Both the position numbers and the translations under genes were made by a program. 64,000 nucleotides of DNA from a bacterium (GTDB lineage: Bacteria; Myxococcota_A; Bradymonadia; UBA7976; UBA1532): the NCBI GenBank assembly GCA_030426085.1, contig JAUHYW010000055.1:1-64000 (forward strand). The letters are read 5' to 3'. How positions within the stretch are numbered: position 1 is the stretch's first letter; each line of letters begins with the position of its first letter. The notes beneath the pieces were generated by a model, which was not told the origin of the DNA, made no database searches, and saw nothing but the letters and a program-made list of their open reading frames with translations. Of the stretch, positions 17,267 through 27,627 are shown in pieces.

Positions 17267-18634
17267 TCACACCGGGCCGGTCTTGGCCAGCGCCTCGCCC
17301 CGGTCGAGCCGGTCTGTCTCGGCCGCGGCCCGAATGCCCTCGTCGATGGGCACCCCGGCCAGCATCACCGCGCCGACGACGAAGAAGGCGAGCACGAGCA
17401 GCATGGCGTTCTGCCGGCCCACCATGTCGCTGACCGGGCCGAAGCTCATGCCCAGGATGAGCCCGAAGCGGCTGAAGGTGCCCCAGAAGCCGAACATCTG
17501 CGCCGAGCGGGCGGCGGGCGAGAGCAGGCCGACCACCGCCCGGCTGCTGCTCTGGAGGCTGCCGATGCCGGCCCCGGCGACCAGCGAGACCCCGAAGAAC
17601 ACCTGCCGCGGCTCGAAGCCGGTCAGATCGGCGATGTCGAAGAGGAAGTAGATGCCGAGGATGCCGCCCATCCACCAGAACAGGGTCGCCATGACGGTGC
17701 GCTTGGGGCCGATGCGGCCCTCGAGCAGCCCGAAGAGCAGCGCCCCGAGCGCGGCGCTGAGCTGGATGATGATGAACATGACGGAGAGGTCGCCCACCGA
17801 CAGCTTCACCTCGCTGCGGGCGTAGATGCCCACGAACTTCATCACCACCTCGAGGCCGGCGAGGTAGACGGTGAACGCGAGGAAGAACTTGAGCAGCACC
17901 GGGTACTTGCGGGCGAGCTTGGCCGAGTCGGCCATCTCGGCGAGGCCGGTGCGCATCAGCTTGCCGAACGAGGCGCCCTCGAAGCCGGGGGCCGGGGTGC
18001 TGCGCTCGGCGACCAGGATGAACGTGGGCAGCGCGGCGATGGCGAAGAAGACCCCGATGAAGACCATCGCCTGCTGGTTCTGCTGCACGAACAGGGTCAG
18101 GTCGCTCTCGGGCTCGGCGGTGATGAGCACGAGCATCGCGACCATGCACAAGAGGCCGCCGAAGTAGCCCAGGCCCCAGCCGAGGCCCGAGATCTTCCCC
18201 ATCGTCTCTTTGGTCGCGAGGTCGGTGAGGAAGCTGCCGCAGAAGCTCTCCCCGATCATGAACGCGGCGTTGCTGACGGTGATGAGCGCGACGGCCAGCC
18301 ACAGGTCGCCCGGCTGCACGAAGAACAGCCCCAGGGTGGCTCCGGCGCAGGCCACGGTCGTCAGCGCGAGCCACTTCTTCTTGCCGCCGCCGTAGTCGCA
18401 GATGGCCCCGACGAACGGGCTGAGCAGCAGCGCGAGCACGGTCGAGGCGATGATGGCCACCGACCAGTAGGTGTCCCGGGCGTCGGATCCGGCGGGCACG
18501 ATGTAGTCGACGAAGAACGACGAGTAGATGACCGAGATGACGACCGTGGTGTAGCTGCTGTTGGCGAAGTCGTACATCGCCCAGCCGAAGATCTCGCGCT
18601 TGCGGACCGGCGGCGTGCCGTGCGCTGCGGCCAT
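17267..18634 (-). CDS. UMF1-type major facilitator transporter
   Basis: 455 aa with about 12 transmembrane helices. The N-terminal signature FGWAMYDFANSSYTTVVISVIYSSFF is typical of the UMF1/ATG22-like MFS group, as is the loop DYGGGKKKWLALTT. Related eukaryotic Atg22 exports amino acids from the vacuole; bacterial members are not well characterised, so the substrate is open. A GGAGGA site precedes the ATG at 18634. It converges on the hydrolase gene with only 8 bases between stops. Confidence 0.85.
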   Translation of the reverse strand: MAAAHGTPPVRKREIFGWAMYDFANSSYTTVVISVIYSSFFVDYIVPAGSDARDTYWSVAIIASTVLALLLSPFVGAICDYGGGKKKWLALTTVACAGATLGLFFVQPGDLWLAVALITVSNAAFMIGESFCGSFLTDLATKETMGKISGLGWGLGYFGGLLCMVAMLVLITAEPESDLTLFVQQNQQAMVFIGVFFAIAALPTFILVAERSTPAPGFEGASFGKLMRTGLAEMADSAKLARKYPVLLKFFLAFTVYLAGLEVVMKFVGIYARSEVKLSVGDLSVMFIIIQLSAALGALLFGLLEGRIGPKRTVMATLFWWMGGILGIYFLFDIADLTGFEPRQVFFGVSLVAGAGIGSLQSSSRAVVGLLSPAARSAQMFGFWGTFSRFGLILGMSFGPVSDMVGRQNAMLLVLAFFVVGAVMLAGVPIDEGIRAAAETDRLDRGEALAKTGPV

Positions 18635-18712
18635 GGGGTCCTCCTCCGCGGGGGTAGTGCCCGATGGTGGGCGATCGACGCGCCGGCGGCAAGCGCGCGC
18701 CGATCGCCCACA

Positions 18713-19222
18713 TCAGAAGCCGCGTGCCCGCCGGATCCGGGCGAGCAGCGCGCCGGTGGCGTCGTTCACCAGGGTCCACACCCGGCGGAAGCCGCCGGGG
18801 CCCCCGTAATAGGGGTCGGGCACCTCTTCGGGGCCGTCGTCGAGCGCGTCGAGCAGGCGGCTGACCCGGGCGACGTCGGCCGGGTCATCGACCCCGACCA
18901 GCACGTCGCAGCGGTTGCTCTCGTCCATCACCACGATGTGGTCGAAGCGGCGGTAGTCGGCCGTGGTGAACTGCCGGGCCCGCTGCCCCGAGATGTCGAT
19001 GCCGTGGCGCCGGGCCTCCTCGACGCTGCGGGGGTCGGGGGCCTCGCCGACGTGCCACCGGCCGGTGCCGGCGCTGTCGATCTCGAAGCGGTCGCCGAGC
19101 CCGGCGGCCTCGACGTGGGCCCGGAACGCGCCCTCGGCCAGCGGCGAGCGGCAGATGTTGCCCAGGCAGACGAAGAGGACGCCGACCCGGCGGTCGGCGG
19201 CGGTCTGATCCGATGTGCGCAT
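18713..19222 (-). CDS. Low-molecular-weight protein tyrosine phosphatase
   Basis: 169 aa. The P-loop CLGNICRS (Cys19-Ser26, V/C-x5-R type) and the general-acid loop DPYYG (Asp136) are both intact. Bacterial members dephosphorylate tyrosine kinases of polysaccharide assembly (Wzb type) or act on arginine phosphate. A GT2-TPR glycosyltransferase gene lies just upstream on the same strand (33-base gap), which fits a role around glycan synthesis, but no BY-kinase gene is seen here. GGAGGA precedes the ATG. Confidence 0.92.
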   Translation of the reverse strand: MRTSDQTAADRRVGVLFVCLGNICRSPLAEGAFRAHVEAAGLGDRFEIDSAGTGRWHVGEAPDPRSVEEARRHGIDISGQRARQFTTADYRRFDHIVVMDESNRCDVLVGVDDPADVARVSRLLDALDDGPEEVPDPYYGGPGGFRRVWTLVNDATGALLARIRRARGF

Positions 19223-19255
19223 GTCATCCTCCGGATGGATCGGGTGGGTCGCGGC

Positions 19256-20704
19256 TCATCGCCCCAGCTTCGCCGCCCGGGCGGCGTACTCCGGGTCGTC
19301 GACCAGCCGCGGGCAGCGGGCCCGGGCGGCGTCGAGCATGGCCCCGGCGGCGGCGGGGCCGTCCCGGGCCAGGGCGCGGTCGAGCGCGAAGAAGAACATG
19401 CCCAGCGGGGCGCTCGGGTGATCGAGCAGGGCGTCGAGCAGCCCCGGCAGCCGATCCCCGTCGCCCAGCTCGATGGCCAGCGCGCACGCCTGACTGAGCA
19501 GGCGGGCCCGGCCGGGGTCGTCCGGCGGGCCGCCGTCGAGCGCGGCGAGGTGGTGCCGGTGGCTCTCGGGGTAGCGCTGCAGATCCCAGCAGAGCACCGC
19601 CAGCAGCGCGTGCACCGCCCACCGGTTGTGGCCCGCCTCGACCGCGGCGTCGAACACCGCCCGCTCATCGAGGGCCAGCGCCCGCTCACCGGCGTCGACC
19701 GCGGCCGCCTTCTGCCCGGCGAGCGCCATCGCCCGGGCCGCGGCGAACCACAGGTCGGGGTGGTCGGGGCGCAGCGCCAGCACCGGCTGGAGCGCGCCCA
19801 GCATCTCGGTCGGCGGCGCCTCGTCGGCCAGCATCGCCCGCATCAGGTTCACGGTGGCCTCGACCAGCGGCCCCTGCCCGTCGGCGACCCCCTCGCGCAC
19901 GACCCGGGCGAGGTGGGTCCGGGCCTCGGCCAGCCGCCCGAGCAGCAGATACTCCCGGCCCAGATAGAACCGGTACTGCCGGTCGTCGGGGCGCTCGGCG
20001 ACCGTCCGCTCGATGAGCGGCAGCGAGCGCTCGGCCTTCTTGCGCTCGGCGTACAGCCCGGGGTCGTAGCCCAGGTGCACCACCCGGACCCCCTCGAAGA
20101 CCCGGGAGGCGACCTTGGGCGCCCCGTCGACCAGCGCCCCGAAGGCGTTGTGCACCCGGCCCCGGTAGCCCAGCCGACGGTCGTTGGGGAAGACCCGCAC
20201 GCTGTGGAAGGCGTTGAGCGGCGTGCCGTCGAGGCGCACGTTGAGCACCTCGAAGCTGAGCGCCTCGTAGGGGTACAGCGGCCCCGGCTTCAGCAGCGAG
20301 CGCAGGCCGGCGGCGTCGGGCGGGGCGTCACCCGACCCCCGCAGGCGCTCGTCGGCGTCCAGCACCAGGATCCAGCGGCCGGTCGCCCGGCGCAGGGTCT
20401 CGTTGCGGGCGGCGGAGAAGTCGTCCCGCCAGGGGAAGTGGCTGACGACGGCCCCCATGTCGCGGGCGATCTCGACGGTGCGGTCGACGCTGCCGGTGTC
20501 GACGACGATCAGCTCGTCGCACACCGGCTTCGCGCTGGCGAGGGCGTCCTCGAGGAACCGCTCTTCGTCGCGCACCATCATCGCCAGCGACAGCAGCGGG
20601 CGGTCGGCCGGGGCCCGGCTCTGCCTGCGGGCCCGGCTCTGTGTGCGGGCCCGGCTCTGTGTGCGGGCCCGGCTCTTCTTGCGGGTGCGGATCTTCTTGG
20701 GCAC
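19256..20704 (-). CDS. GT2 family glycosyltransferase with C-terminal TPR region
   Basis: 482 aa. A basic, repetitive tail (residues 1-31, RARTQS repeats) precedes a GT-A domain: LSLAMMVRDEERFLEDAL, ELIVVDTGSVDRTVEIA and the metal-binding DxD (Asp116-Ala-Asp118 in VLDADE). The part FPWRDDFSAARNETL is characteristic of the TPR-linked GT2 subgroup (SunS-like and beta-4-glucosyltransferase relatives). The C-terminal half is helical, TPR-like. Start is GTG at 20704 behind GAGGAGG. Acceptor and sugar are unknown. The arginine-rich tail would be positively charged and could hold nucleic acid, membrane or an acidic partner. Confidence 0.85.
   Translation of the reverse strand: MPKKIRTRKKSRARTQSRARTQSRARRQSRAPADRPLLSLAMMVRDEERFLEDALASAKPVCDELIVVDTGSVDRTVEIARDMGAVVSHFPWRDDFSAARNETLRRATGRWILVLDADERLRGSGDAPPDAAGLRSLLKPGPLYPYEALSFEVLNVRLDGTPLNAFHSVRVFPNDRRLGYRGRVHNAFGALVDGAPKVASRVFEGVRVVHLGYDPGLYAERKKAERSLPLIERTVAERPDDRQYRFYLGREYLLLGRLAEARTHLARVVREGVADGQGPLVEATVNLMRAMLADEAPPTEMLGALQPVLALRPDHPDLWFAAARAMALAGQKAAAVDAGERALALDERAVFDAAVEAGHNRWAVHALLAVLCWDLQRYPESHRHHLAALDGGPPDDPGRARLLSQACALAIELGDGDRLPGLLDALLDHPSAPLGMFFFALDRALARDGPAAAGAMLDAARARCPRLVDDPEYAARAAKLGR
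20620..20692. repeat. 18-bp tandem repeat in the glycosyltransferase 5' end
   Basis: About four copies of an 18-bp unit (gggcccggctctgtgtgc and variants) encode the RARTQS repeats of the N-terminal basic tail. The two middle copies are identical, pointing to recent slippage; the unit is a multiple of three, so copy changes would keep the frame. Confidence 0.85.
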
Positions 20705-20732
20705 CGGGGCCCTCCTCGGGGCCGGCGGGTGA

Positions 20733-21020
20733 TCAGGCGGTGCCGAACGCCGCCTTGAGCCGCTTGCGGATCGAGCCCTCGAGCTTGACCGGGTCGACCC
20801 CGGCCGCCTTGGCCATCATGCCCAGCTTGACCACGACGGTGGCCGCGGTGTCGGTGATGTCGATCGAGCCCGAGGCGGCCATGCCCTTGAGCTTGGCCGA
20901 GTTGCCCGACCACTTCGCCTTGACCCCGTACTTGGACATCATCTCTTCGAAGTCGGCGATGCGCTTGCGGGCCTCGGCGGCGCCGAGGGCGTGGGCTTCG
21001 GTGATCTTGATCTCGGCCAT
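20733..21020 (-). CDS. Polyhydroxyalkanoic acid system family protein
   Basis: 95 aa. The sequence fits the small PHA-granule-region family: ITEAHALGAAEARKRIADFEEMMSKYGVKAKWSGNSAKLKG, then a beta-rich second half (GSIDITDTAATVVVKLGMM) and a KLEGSIRKRLKA tail. Members sit near PHA synthesis genes in other bacteria, and their biochemical role is not settled. No PHA synthase is present in this window. The gene lies 28 bases upstream of the glycosyltransferase on the same strand. Confidence 0.8.
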   Translation of the reverse strand: MAEIKITEAHALGAAEARKRIADFEEMMSKYGVKAKWSGNSAKLKGMAASGSIDITDTAATVVVKLGMMAKAAGVDPVKLEGSIRKRLKAAFGTA

Positions 21021-21238
21021 CTGGGGGCAGCTCCGGGTGCGGGGTCGGTGATGTGATCCTCCGGGACGCGCCCCGTGCGCGACGTTTCGGAGGCGACCGC
21101 ATCATAAGCCGAACGCGCACCGCGGGGCGACACCCGTCCGGCGCCGTCGGCGGTGTGGATTTTCGCCCCCGGGAGTGGTAGTCACGGGCGGTCTCGTCCC
21201 CCCACGCGACGCACCCCCGCGCGAGAAGGAGGCGCCTC
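21021..21238. other. Intergenic region upstream of sdhCAB
   Basis: This 218-base divergent spacer must hold promoters for both the PHA-family gene and sdhC. I see no convincing -35/-10 pair. AAGGAGG at about 21228-21234 is the strong ribosome-binding site of sdhC. Confidence 0.5.
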
Positions 21239-21940
21239 ATGGCCACCGCGTTGAGCCTGCCGCAGACCACGATCGGCAAGAAGGCGATCATGGCTGCCTC
21301 GAGCATCGTCCTGATGGGATTCCTGGTCGGTCACCTCGGCGGAAACCTGCTGATCTTCGCCGAGAACCCGGAAGTCGCCGTCAACAGCTACTCCAACTGG
21401 CTGCGCGAGTTCGGCCACGGCTCGATGATCTGGATCGTGCGGGCCGTGCTGATCGCCGCGATCCTGGGCCACATCTGGGGCGCGTTCACCATCACCGCCC
21501 GCAACAAGGCCGCCCGCCCGGTGGGCTACCGCCGCAAGCAGAACCTGCGCAGCACCCTCGCCTCGCGCACGATGGTCTACGGCGGCCTGGGGCTGCTGGC
21601 GTACATCGTCTACCACCTGCTGCACCTGACCTGGCAGTACGGCATCCCCGGCGGGCGCAACCCGATGGCCGATCCGGCCTACCCGCTGATCGACACCAAC
21701 GTCTATCTGAACCTCATCGAGAGCTTCCAGAGCCCGGCCATCGCCGGGGTCTACGTGCTGGCCCAGGTCTTCGTGGGGCTGCACCTGTACCACGGGGCGT
21801 GGAGCTTCCTGCAGACGCTCGGCTTCAGCCACCCCCGCTACAACGAGATGCGCAAGCTGGCCGCGGCCGGGTTCGCCGGCCTCATCTCGGTGGGCTTCAT
21901 CCTCATCCCGCTCGGTGTCCAGTTCGGTCTGGTCAAGTAA
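21239..21940 (+). CDS. sdhC: Succinate dehydrogenase/fumarate reductase cytochrome b subunit
   Basis: 233 aa with five hydrophobic helices, the size and layout of the diheme cytochrome b558 subunit (single large anchor, no SdhD). Conserved heme-ligand regions are visible: [33 protein letters not shown] and [20 protein letters not shown]. It anchors SdhAB in the inner membrane and passes electrons to quinone. The three genes are in the order C-A-B as in Bacteroidetes, Epsilonproteobacteria and Myxococcota. A strong AAGGAGG precedes the ATG, and sdhA starts 11 bases downstream. Confidence 0.93.
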   Translation: MATALSLPQTTIGKKAIMAASSIVLMGFLVGHLGGNLLIFAENPEVAVNSYSNWLREFGHGSMIWIVRAVLIAAILGHIWGAFTITARNKAARPVGYRRKQNLRSTLASRTMVYGGLGLLAYIVYHLLHLTWQYGIPGGRNPMADPAYPLIDTNVYLNLIESFQSPAIAGVYVLAQVFVGLHLYHGAWSFLQTLGFSHPRYNEMRKLAAAGFAGLISVGFILIPLGVQFGLVK

Positions 21941-21951
21941 GGAGGCGAGTC

Positions 21952-23891
<1,940 letters not shown>

Positions 23892-23892
<1 letters not shown>

Positions 23893-24656
23893 TGAAGATC
23901 ACACTGCATGTCTGGCGGCAGAAGAGCGCGAAGGCCCGGGGTGACTTCGAGACCCACCGGCTCGACGACGTCAGCGAAGACAGCTCCTTCCTCGAGATGC
24001 TCGACCAGCTCAACGACAGCCTGATCGAGCAGGGGCGCGAGCCCGTCGCCTTCGACCACGACTGCCGCGAGGGCATCTGCGGCGCCTGCGGCATGGTCAT
24101 CAACGGCTTCGCCCACGGCCCGCGGGCGCTGACCACCGCCTGCCAGCTCCACATGCGCGAGTTCGGCGACGGGGACGAGATCTGGCTCGAGCCGTGGCGG
24201 GCGAAGGCCTTCCCGGTGGTCAAGGATCTGGCGGTCGACCGGGGCGCCTTCGACCGCATCATGGGCGCGGGGGGCTACGTCTCGGTCAACACCGGCAGCG
24301 CGCCCGACGCCAACGAGATCCCGATCCCGAAGAAGGTGGCCGACCTCGCCATGGACGCCGCGACCTGCATCGGCTGCGGGGCGTGCGTCGCCGCCTGCCC
24401 CAACGCCTCGGCGATGCTGTTCACCTCGGCCAAGGTGGCCCACCTCGGCATGCTGCCCCAGGGCCAGCCCGAGCGCTACGACCGGGTGCGCAAGATGGTC
24501 GCCCAGCACGACGCCGAGGGCTTCGGCGGCTGCACCAACCACGGGGAGTGCGAGGCGGCCTGCCCCAAGGGCATCAGCCTGGACTGGATCGCCCGCATGA
24601 ACCGGGACTTCCTCAAGGGCATGGTCGCCGAGCGGGACACGGTGCGCGTCCGCTGA
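23892..24656 (+). CDS. sdhB: Succinate dehydrogenase/fumarate reductase iron-sulfur subunit
   Basis: 254 aa. Cluster ligands are complete: 2Fe-2S in [10 protein letters not shown], and the ferredoxin-type motifs [15 protein letters not shown] and [15 protein letters not shown] for the other two clusters. It carries electrons from the flavin to the membrane anchor. The ATG overlaps the sdhA stop by two bases; a longer open frame upstream would overlap sdhA and is not needed. It is the last gene of sdhCAB, with 34 bases to the convergent neighbour. Confidence 0.95.
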
Positions 24657-24690
24657 ACCCGGCCCGCCTGTCCGGCCCGCCTGCCGCCCT

Positions 24691-25530
24691 CTACTCGCTC
24701 TTCTTCTTCGGCCACAGCATCGCCGGCACCCCGATCGTCGGGTTGAGGGCCAGCGCCCGCTTCGCCGCCGACCGGGCGTCGGCGACCTCCCCGATCTCGA
24801 GCGCGAACATCGCCCGCGCCCGCCACGCGAGGGCATCGTCCGGCGCCTCGACCGTGCGGGCCTTCGCCAGCGCGTGGGCCTTCTTCAGATAGCTCGCGGC
24901 GTTGAGCGCGAACAGCTTCGCCTCGAGCGACGCGTTCTCATCGGCCAGCAACCTCTCGGCGTGCTGCTCGGCGTCCAGCCAGTAGGCGTCGGTGTAGAGC
25001 GTGGGGATGCCGCCCTGCTTGCGCATCGTGGGCCAGACCCGCTGCTCGGTGACCCGCCACGCGCCCGCCCGCCGCTCGAGCCGGTAGCGATAGCGCATCT
25101 CGTCCCGGCCGGAGAACAGATCGTGGGCCACCAGGGTGGTGACGGTGGCCCGCTCGCCCTCGATCTCGACGTCCATGTCCCGGAAGAAGACCTGCTCCCG
25201 CCCGGTCGGCGGCTCGCTGTAGCGCACCGCGCGCACCGCGCGCAGCGTGGGCAGGTCGAGGCGGATGTCGTGGGCGTCGGGCGCGCCCCGCCGGCCCGAG
25301 ATCCAGACCGCGTCGGGGGCATAGATCGCCAGGGCGCGCTCCAGCTCGTGGCGCTCGACGCCCTCCCGCTCGGCGAGGCGCAGCATGCGGGCGATGCCGG
25401 CCTCGGCCCGCTGCGTGGCGGCGTCGGGCGCAGCCGGGGGAGAGACCTCGGCGCCGGCCGGCTTCGGATCGGCCCCCGCCGCCGCCGGCAGGGCCAGCGC
25501 CGCCAGAACCAGCAGGCGCCGGGCGATCAT
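24691..25530 (-). CDS. Secreted NTF2/SnoaL-like protein with C-terminal TPR-like region
   Basis: 279 aa. A Sec signal peptide (MIARRLLVLAALALPAAAGA) is followed by a region that looks like an NTF2/SnoaL-type cone fold (ALAIYAPDAVWIS, VTTLVAHDLFSGRDEMRYRYRLERRAGAWRVTEQRVW), then helices resembling a TPR pair (ALAWRARAMFALEIGEVADARSAAKRALALNP). No catalytic residues can be assigned. Its ATG overlaps the stop of the EboA-domain gene (ATGA), so the two are translationally coupled and likely work together. ATG 25530 is chosen because a signal peptide starts there. Confidence 0.65.
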   Translation of the reverse strand: MIARRLLVLAALALPAAAGADPKPAGAEVSPPAAPDAATQRAEAGIARMLRLAEREGVERHELERALAIYAPDAVWISGRRGAPDAHDIRLDLPTLRAVRAVRYSEPPTGREQVFFRDMDVEIEGERATVTTLVAHDLFSGRDEMRYRYRLERRAGAWRVTEQRVWPTMRKQGGIPTLYTDAYWLDAEQHAERLLADENASLEAKLFALNAASYLKKAHALAKARTVEAPDDALAWRARAMFALEIGEVADARSAAKRALALNPTIGVPAMLWPKKKSE

Positions 25531-26414
25531 CGGGCCGCCTCCCCGGTCGCCTCCTGCGCGGCGTGCAGCGCGGCCTTCACCGCGGGGTCCTGCTCCCGCT
25601 CGATGCGCCCGGCGATGAAGCTCGCCGCCCGGGGGTCGCGGGCGTTGGCCAGGGCCCGGGCCGCGGTGCGCCGCTCGTCGGGCAGCGGGTGCTCGAGCCG
25701 ACCGATGAGCCGGGCGACCAGCCCCGGGCGGGGGTGCAGCGCGGCGACGGTCCACACCGCGGCGGGCACCGCCCGGCCGGCGGCCTCCCGCTCGTCGGCG
25801 TAGTCGTACAGGCTCGACGCCAGCTCGGGGTCGGCCCGCTGCTCGAGGTCGAGGAAGCCGTCCACCGGCACGTTGCAGAACAGCGCCTTGAGCACCGCCG
25901 CCCGGTAGGCCTCGTCGCTCATGTGCTTCGCCGAGAACGGGTTGTCGCACCACGCCGCGGTCAGCAGCGGGTCGAGGTAGGTCCGCCCGGCGTCGAGCAC
26001 CAGCTCCAGACCCCGCGCGGGGTCGGCCTCGGCCACGAAGTTGAGCGCGTGCAGCGCGGCGACCCGGGTGTCGGTGTCGCCCAGATCGTAGAGCCCGAAG
26101 AGGGCGTCGTGCGGCGTCTCGCTGCGGTCGGCCACCGTCGCCAGCAGCCAGGTGCGGGCCGCCTCGTCGGTGCGCCAGGCGCCGACCCGCAGCGGGCCGC
26201 AGACCCCGGGCAGGGTCGCCCGGTCGCGCTCGGCGAAGCCGGCGATGAGCGGCTTGCGCCCGATGACCCGGCCCACCTCGGCCAGGGCGTGGCGGGCGGA
26301 CTCGAGGTCGTCGTCGGCGCGGGCGTCGAGCCAGGCCAGGGCATCGCCGGGGCCGAGGCGGGCCTCGAGGGCAGCGCGCAGGCCTTCGCGGCTCGCGGCG
26401 GGCGTCACGCTCAT
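25527..26414 (-). CDS. EboA domain-containing protein with HEAT-like C-terminus
   Basis: 295 aa. The central block NPFSAKHMSDEAYRAAVLKALFCNVPVDGFLDLEQRADPELASSLYDYADEREAAGRAVPAAVW aligns by eye with the EboA core (NPY..HF...WNQMVLKALF, LARML.DYA.ER.AAGR.V). EboA belongs to ebo/EDB clusters that help move prenylated or pigment precursors to the periplasm in cyanobacteria, algae and Pseudomonas. No other ebo gene is nearby. The last ~60 residues (ERRTAARALANARDPRAASFIAGRI) look like HEAT repeats. It is cytoplasmic by sequence and coupled to the secreted protein downstream. Confidence 0.72.
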   Translation of the reverse strand: MSVTPAASREGLRAALEARLGPGDALAWLDARADDDLESARHALAEVGRVIGRKPLIAGFAERDRATLPGVCGPLRVGAWRTDEAARTWLLATVADRSETPHDALFGLYDLGDTDTRVAALHALNFVAEADPARGLELVLDAGRTYLDPLLTAAWCDNPFSAKHMSDEAYRAAVLKALFCNVPVDGFLDLEQRADPELASSLYDYADEREAAGRAVPAAVWTVAALHPRPGLVARLIGRLEHPLPDERRTAARALANARDPRAASFIAGRIEREQDPAVKAALHAAQEATGEAAR

Positions 26415-26445
26415 CGTCGGATCTCCGTGGTCGGGGGTCGGGGCA

Positions 26446-27504
26446 TCACTTCAGGCGCTTCCAGCTCTGGCCGCCCATGTCGAGGCGGGGGCGGGTATTG
26501 GTGAGGATGTAGCGCGCCCGGCGGTTCTTGGGCTCGTCGGTGTCGTCGGGGGTCGCCACCGCCAGCCCGTGCTCGCCGAAGCCGGCGTAGTAGATGGGGA
26601 TGCCGACCCCGGTGCTCCAGAAGTAGCGGGCGATGGACTCGGCCCGCTTGCGGCTGAGCACGTCGTTGTCGGCGGCCTTGCCCACCGTGTCGGTGTAGCC
26701 GGCCACGTAGAGCTGGGCGTCGATCTCGGCCCGGGGGTCGCCGAGCTCCTTGCGGAACTTGTTCAGCTCGTCCTGCACCTGCATCACCACCCGGTCGAGC
26801 CGGGGGGCCTGATCGACCGGGATGTCGAACGACGCGGTGGGGAACTCGATGTCTTCGTGGGGGATCTCGACGTGGAAGTCGACCAGCCGCACCGACATCC
26901 AGTAGCCGACCCGGTCGTGCACCTTCAGCTCGATGCGCCGGATGCGGCCCTCGTCCGGCGGGTCGAAGCTCACCTCGGCCCGGCCGCGCACCCCCTCCAT
27001 CTGGATCGTGGTGTCGACGACCTGCTCCCCCTGCGTATCGAAGCCGGTCAGCTCGACCCGATCGAGCGGGTTGTTGCTCACCAGCACCAGCCGGCCCTGC
27101 TCGACGTCGATCTCGCGCTTGGGCACCTTCACGTCCAGCTTGGCCGCCGAGATGACCTTGAGGGTGACCTGCATGTTGACCGTGCTGCCCTTGACGGTGC
27201 CCAGCAGGTCGCCGGTCCAGGTCGAGGCGCCGTAGGGCACCTTCCACTTCACGGTGCGCGCGGTGTTGGCCCGCATGCGATCGAAGCGGAAGGTGGCCGT
27301 CTCGCCGGTGGCCGACTTGAGGGTCAGCACGGCGTTGCGCACCTCGACCTTGGGCTTGAGGGTCAGCGCGGCCTTCTCGCCGGGCTTCAACTGGTTGTGG
27401 ACGGTGTAATCCCACATGGAGGGCCCGGGGACCGACTCGGCGGCGGCCGGGGCGGCGAAGGCGAGGGGCAGGGCGAGCGCGATGAGCGCGAACAACCGGG
27501 GCAC
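26446..27504 (-). CDS. OmpA-like peptidoglycan-associated protein
   Basis: 352 aa, signal peptide ending in AAPAAA. The N-terminal ~220 residues are beta-rich and unassigned. The C-terminal OmpA-type domain is seen in AGYTDTVGKAADNDVLSRKRAESIARYFWSTG and GFGEHGLAVATPDDTDEPKNRRARYIL, containing the Asp and the NR-R residues that bind diaminopimelate. It should tether the envelope to peptidoglycan from the periplasm. The GTG start at 27504 is preferred because AGGAGG lies 7 bases before it and a signal peptide follows at once. Confidence 0.82.
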   Translation of the reverse strand: MPRLFALIALALPLAFAAPAAAESVPGPSMWDYTVHNQLKPGEKAALTLKPKVEVRNAVLTLKSATGETATFRFDRMRANTARTVKWKVPYGASTWTGDLLGTVKGSTVNMQVTLKVISAAKLDVKVPKREIDVEQGRLVLVSNNPLDRVELTGFDTQGEQVVDTTIQMEGVRGRAEVSFDPPDEGRIRRIELKVHDRVGYWMSVRLVDFHVEIPHEDIEFPTASFDIPVDQAPRLDRVVMQVQDELNKFRKELGDPRAEIDAQLYVAGYTDTVGKAADNDVLSRKRAESIARYFWSTGVGIPIYYAGFGEHGLAVATPDDTDEPKNRRARYILTNTRPRLDMGGQSWKRLK

Positions 27505-27567
27505 GGGGCATCCTCCTGGACGGGGGCAGAGTGGCACGCGATCGCCGATGACGGCAACCGCCGAGGC

Positions 27568-27599
27568 TTGACCTCCGCCGGGCCAGACAGTTCACTGTC
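27568..27599 (+). promoter_or_regulatory. Candidate promoter with overlapping palindromic operator
   Basis: TTGACC (27568-27573) and TTCACT (27591-27596) are 17 bases apart. A perfect inverted repeat GACAGT-TC-ACTGTC (27586-27599) covers the -10 region, the place where a repressor would block polymerase. The reductase ATG is 28 bases downstream of the palindrome. Confidence 0.5.
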
Positions 27600-27627
27600 G
27601 GCGCGATTCATCTCGGGGAGGAGACCG

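Noticed and set aside
16217-20758. Very long open frames antisense or out of frame to clear genes (for example about 1500 codons here, and about 1250 codons at 27592-31353)
   Set aside because: They lie across well-supported genes in other frames, give Arg/Gly/Pro/Ala-rich low-complexity translations, and arise because stop codons are rare at this G+C content.
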